Shown: positions 5,634 through 8,094 of the stretch, in pieces | Position numbering within the stretch: position 1 is the first letter of the stretch | Layout: each line of letters opens with the position of its first letter | NCBI GenBank assembly: GCA_002700865.1 | Contig: PAFB01000118.1 | Location: 1-8,094 of the forward strand | Source: Rhodospirillaceae bacterium | GTDB taxonomy: Bacteria > Pseudomonadota > Alphaproteobacteria > UBA7985 | Direction of reading: 5' to 3' | DNA length: 8,094 nt | Program-made: the position numbers and the translations under genes | The notes under the pieces: generated by a model | Databases searched by the model: none | What the model was told of the DNA's origin: nothing | The model's input: the letters and a program-made list of their open reading frames with translations, nothing else

Positions 5634-5660
5634 CGGCTAAAGAAGCCCTATATCCTTGCA

Positions 5661-5686
5661 AAAAGGCCCTCCGATCAGACCCTTTT
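5661..5686. repeat. Inverted repeat AAAAGG-14-CCTTTT
   Basis: AAAAGG (5661-5666) and CCTTTT (5681-5686) are exact reverse complements across 14 bases, placed between the two GGTRTATCAATT copies. It could be a leader hairpin of the gntR transcript or another operator. Chance is not excluded for arms of six. Confidence 0.3.
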
Positions 5687-5696
5687 CGGCTGGTCA

Positions 5697-5708
5697 GGTA
5701 TATCAATT
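5697..5708. promoter_or_regulatory. Candidate regulator-binding repeat, gntR side
   Basis: GGTATATCAATT matches GGTGTATCAATT at 5622-5633 in 11 of 12 positions, 75 bases apart in the same orientation. It ends 17 bases before the gntR ATG, a position suited to autorepression by blocking transcription. GntR/HutC-family regulators often bind sites at both their own and the divergent target promoter. Confidence 0.45.
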
Positions 5709-5725
5709 TTGTGAACCGGTGACTG

Positions 5726-6454
5726 ATGACTGTTCCTCAACCGCTGATCCAGCGTGATACCAGCCCGAGCACCCTGCCCCTGTACCAACAGGTCAGCGAA
5801 TTCCTGATCCGTGAAATTGCGGCGGGGCGGCTTGTTGATGGCGAACGTTTGCCGCCCGAGCGTGCGCTGGCGGCCCATCACGGCATTACCGTTCGAACGC
5901 TGCGCAAGGCTTTAGCGGAGTTGGCACGGGTGGGTCTGCTGGAACGCGTACAGGGCTCGGGCAACTATGTTCGAACCAATGAGTCCGTGCCGTCCATTTA
6001 CTCCCTGTTTCGCCTCGAATTGCTGGCAGGGGGCGGTTTGCCCTCGGCCAAGATCCTCGACATCAAAAAGCAGGCAAAACCAGCGCACCTTCCAGCCTTT
6101 GGCCAAAGCGCCGACGCCACCCGAATTCGCCGACTGCGCTCCTTGAACAATGTTGCTGTGGCGGTCGAGGAAATCTGGCTTGATGGGGCGTGCGGGAGCG
6201 TTGTGGGGGCAGAAGTCTCAGACTCACTGTACCGCTATTATCAGGATCGTCTGGGATTTTGGATCACACGGGTGAGCGATCAGGTGCGGATTGCCCCCGT
6301 CCCAGCCTGGTCGCCCGCGGCCTTTGAACTTGCCGCCGCGGCACCTGCCGGGTTCGTCGAAAGGCTCAGTTGGGCACAGGCAGCAGCGCCGGTTGAATAT
6401 TCCCGCACATGGTTCGATCCCACTCGAGCCTGCTACGTCCAGCGGATCGGATAA
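5726..6454 (+). CDS. GntR-family (HutC subfamily) transcriptional regulator
   Basis: The 242-residue protein starts at ATG 5726; the only ribosome-binding candidate, GGTGA, is very close, so translation may be weak. Residues about 15-82 form a GntR winged helix: PLYQQVSEFLIREIAAGRL, then DGERLPPERALAAHHGITVRTLRKALAELARVGLLERVQGSGNYV, with the family's LPPER and the recognition helix ITVRTLRKALAEL. Residues about 100-240 match a UTRA ligand-binding domain (ATRIRRLRSLNNVAVAVEEIWLDG, then RISDQV-like VSDQVRIAP, and EYSRTWFDPTRACY near the end). UTRA domains bind small metabolites and release DNA when loaded. It is divergent from the SsuD-like gene and convergent with the TRAP transporter genes, so it probably controls one or both. 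The repeated GGTRTATCAATT motif in the shared upstream region is the best operator candidate. The ligand is unknown, presumably the transported or oxidised compound. Confidence 0.92.
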   Translation: MTVPQPLIQRDTSPSTLPLYQQVSEFLIREIAAGRLVDGERLPPERALAAHHGITVRTLRKALAELARVGLLERVQGSGNYVRTNESVPSIYSLFRLELLAGGGLPSAKILDIKKQAKPAHLPAFGQSADATRIRRLRSLNNVAVAVEEIWLDGACGSVVGAEVSDSLYRYYQDRLGFWITRVSDQVRIAPVPAWSPAAFELAAAAPAGFVERLSWAQAAAPVEYSRTWFDPTRACYVQRIG

Positions 6455-6466
6455 GTCCCCTGCTGG

Positions 6467-6489
6467 GCCAGGCTTCTGGCGCTTCTGGC
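6467..6489. repeat. Hairpin and 9-bp tandem duplication between gntR and dctM
   Basis: GCCAG (6467-6471), GCTT, CTGGC (6476-6480) forms a 5-bp stem with a four-base loop. GCTTCTGGC is duplicated head to tail at 6472-6480 and 6481-6489, reaching into the dctM stop codon. There is no T-run on either strand, so it is at most a weak terminator for these convergent genes. Confidence 0.4.
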
Positions 6490-7814
6490 TATTGGCGCAG
6501 CCAGTTTTGGATCGTGTCCGCCGTATCAGGCAACCACAGCGCAATTTGCGGGAACAGGAAGACGAGGATGACCAGAACGATTTGCGCCAGCACAAAGGGG
6601 ATCACGCCCCTGTAGATCGTCTGAAGCGGCACGTGCTGCGCCATCCCTTTGATCACAAAGACATTCATCCCGATCGGCGGCGTGATGAGACCCAGCTCAA
6701 CCACCATCACCACGATAATCCCAAACCAGACCGGGTCGAAGCCCAAGTTGACCACAATCGGAAAGAAAATCGGCACGGTCAAAAGGATCATGGCGAGTGC
6801 ATCCATGAAACAACCAAGCACCAGATAGATCAGCAGAATGATCGCCATGACCAACATCGGGTACATATCCAGCCCGGACACGAAACCTGAAATACCCCAG
6901 GCCATGCCCGAAAATACCATCAGATTATTGAGGGCAATTGCACCGATCAGAATGGTGAATATCATCCCCGTGGTGCGAATGGTTTCAACCAATGAGCCTT
7001 TGAGGGTTTCAAAGGTTAGTCGCCCGCGCATGGCGGCAATGGCAAAGGCACCCACAGCGCCGATACCTGCCGCTTCAGTGGGTGTAAAGAAGCCGAAATA
7101 GATGCCGCCGATGACAAGAATGAACAGCAACAGGATGGCCCAAGTGCGACCCAGAGCTTTGATCTTGTCAACAAGAGCAGTGCGCTCGCCCTTGGGGCCG
7201 GCTTCTGGGTTAAATCGGGTGAAGATGGCGATCACCACCATGAACCCGAGCGTGGTGAGGATGCCGGGAATAAACCCTGCGATGAACAGATCACCAATCG
7301 AGGTTTCGGTCAGGATACCGTAGAGCACGAGCACGACCGACGGCGGGATCAGAATGCCGATGATACCGCCAGCGGCCACGGATCCGGTCGCCAGACTGTC
7401 AGCGTATTTGAAACGCTTCATTTCGGGCAGAGCAACTTGGCTCATGGTCGCCGCCGTCGCTACAGAAGAGCCGCAGATTGCAGCAAAGGCCCCGCATGCC
7501 CCAACCGTTGCCAGCGCCACGCCGCCCCGCAAAGCACCCAGCCAAGCGTTAAATGCAGCATAGAGCTCCCGACTGAGCCCCGAGCGCGAAGCCACGGACC
7601 CCATCAACACAAACAGCGGGATGATCGACAGGTCAAAATTGGCGGTGGTCTCGTAGATCGTGTTTCCAAACAATGCCAGCGCGGGCTTGAGGCCAATAAT
7701 CGCCGCGACCCCCAAAACCCCGCAAGCCGCCATAGCAACGCCAATCGGCACAGACAGGATCAGCAGGACAAACAGAATACCAAGCGCAACAAAACCAATG
7801 GTTAAGGGATCCAT
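6489..7814 (-). CDS. dctM: TRAP transporter large permease subunit (DctM family)
   Basis: ATG 7812-7814 is preceded by AAGGAGAG about 9 bases upstream, and this site overlaps the stop codon of the small-subunit gene, so the two are probably translationally coupled. The 441-residue protein is very hydrophobic, with about a dozen membrane segments from LTIGFVALGILFVLLILSVPIGVAMAACG to the C-terminal LAQIVLVILVFLFPQIALWLP. The DctM hallmark regions are present: PLFVLMGSVASRSGL (66-80), GAFAAICGSSVATAATMSQVALPEM (108-132) and AAGGIIGILIPPSVVLVLYGILTETSIGDLFIAGFIPG (147-184). It forms the ion-driven channel subunit of a TRAP transporter in the inner membrane and works with DctQ and a periplasmic DctP, typically importing small organic acids including sulfonates and sugar acids. 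The substrate cannot be read from this subunit. It is convergent with gntR. The symbol is a family label, not a claim of C4-dicarboxylate transport. Confidence 0.93.
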   Translation of the reverse strand: MDPLTIGFVALGILFVLLILSVPIGVAMAACGVLGVAAIIGLKPALALFGNTIYETTANFDLSIIPLFVLMGSVASRSGLSRELYAAFNAWLGALRGGVALATVGACGAFAAICGSSVATAATMSQVALPEMKRFKYADSLATGSVAAGGIIGILIPPSVVLVLYGILTETSIGDLFIAGFIPGILTTLGFMVVIAIFTRFNPEAGPKGERTALVDKIKALGRTWAILLLFILVIGGIYFGFFTPTEAAGIGAVGAFAIAAMRGRLTFETLKGSLVETIRTTGMIFTILIGAIALNNLMVFSGMAWGISGFVSGLDMYPMLVMAIILLIYLVLGCFMDALAMILLTVPIFFPIVVNLGFDPVWFGIIVVMVVELGLITPPIGMNVFVIKGMAQHVPLQTIYRGVIPFVLAQIVLVILVFLFPQIALWLPDTADTIQNWLRQ

Positions 7815-7828
7815 CCGAAAGCTCTCCT

Positions 7829-8094
7829 TTACCCGTGGTTATCGTTGGTGGAAGATTGCTCCGCGCCCTCTTGCGCGCGGGCTTCTTGGAGATGTTCTTC
7901 CACCTCGCTGACGGTGTTTGTTCCAACCACAACCATGACCGCCGCAATCACAGCCGCTGCCAAGCAGGCCGCCGACATGGCGTAGACCACGGGCGCCACT
8001 GGCAGGAACAGCACTTGGGTTGCCAGACCATCGCCGGCGAACTGCCGCGCCTTGCCCAGCAGCCCCCACGCCAAAACCCCGAAAAAGATCATCA
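7829..8094 (-). CDS. dctQ: TRAP transporter small permease subunit (DctQ family), partial
   Basis: The frame ends at TAA 7829-7831 and is open to the right edge, giving 87 complete codons. An ATG at 8092-8090 is the first full codon but is almost certainly internal, because DctQ proteins are usually about 160-200 residues and only the C-terminal half is present. The visible part starts with the end of a hydrophobic segment (MIFFGVLAWGLLGKARQF) and has one strong membrane helix (LFLPVAPVVYAMSAACLAAAVIAAVMVVV, about 28-56). It ends in a polar, acidic cytoplasmic tail with Glu/Gln-rich sequence (VSEVEEHLQEARAQEGAEQ). The 14-base gap to dctM and the coupled ribosome-binding site place both in one operon. 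A dctP solute-binding gene probably lies further upstream, outside the window. The assignment rests on its position before dctM and its membrane pattern. Confidence 0.82.
   Translation of the reverse strand, partial: MIFFGVLAWGLLGKARQFAGDGLATQVLFLPVAPVVYAMSAACLAAAVIAAVMVVVGTNTVSEVEEHLQEARAQEGAEQSSTNDNHG

Noticed and set aside
1..8094. CRISPR arrays, tRNA genes, insertion sequences, phage or toxin-antitoxin genes
   Set aside because: No spaced direct-repeat array, no tRNA cloverleaf, no transposase or terminal inverted repeats, and no paired small toxin/antitoxin frames were seen.

Overview
The window looks like chromosomal DNA from a GC-rich alphaproteobacterium. A marine Rhodobacterales (Roseobacter-type) host fits best, judging from the mix of a TRAP-type transporter, a ThuA-like protein, a GntR/HutC regulator and an SsuD-like flavin monooxygenase in moderately GC-rich DNA. 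This assignment is inference from gene content; no rRNA or other taxonomic marker is present.

Layout, left to right: (1) 1-445, minus, N-terminal 148 residues of a ThuA-like protein that runs off the left edge. (2) 446-710, intergenic, with a degenerate 14-bp tandem repeat. (3) 711-1115, plus, a 134-aa protein of unknown function followed by a GC-rich hairpin terminator. (4) 1188-1520, minus, a SnoaL/NTF2-like 110-aa protein. (5) 1521-1690, a divergent control region with a 27-bp near-perfect palindrome. (6) 1691-2533, plus, a class I SAM-dependent methyltransferase. (7) 2549-3169, minus, a nicotinamidase (PncA). (8) 3170-3619, an AT-rich divergent intergenic region with two palindromes. (9) 3620-4312, plus, an M23 (LytM-type) peptidase lipoprotein. 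(10) 4396-5553, minus, an SsuD-like FMN-dependent monooxygenase. (11) 5554-5725, a divergent control region with repeated GGTRTATCAATT sites. (12) 5726-6454, plus, a GntR/HutC regulator. (13) 6489-7814 and 7829 to the right edge, minus, the large and small membrane subunits of a TRAP transporter (DctM, DctQ); DctQ is cut by the right edge.

The right half (4396-8094) is the only part that reads as a functional module. A GntR/HutC regulator lies between a two-component flavin monooxygenase of the alkanesulfonate-monooxygenase type and a TRAP uptake system. The simplest model is ligand-controlled import of a small organic anion, possibly an organosulfur compound, followed by oxygenolytic cleavage. 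The monooxygenase keeps several SsuD active-site residues but lacks the counterparts of two others, so the substrate may not be a simple alkanesulfonate. The TRAP solute-binding subunit and a flavin reductase are not in the window.

The left half is a series of single genes that alternate in strand. They are mostly housekeeping or salvage enzymes with no obvious common pathway. I see no CRISPR array, tRNA, rRNA, insertion sequence or phage gene, and no convincing evidence for a wholly new multi-gene system. The strongest unexplained signals are the palindrome between the SnoaL-like and methyltransferase genes and the repeats around the monooxygenase and regulator starts.
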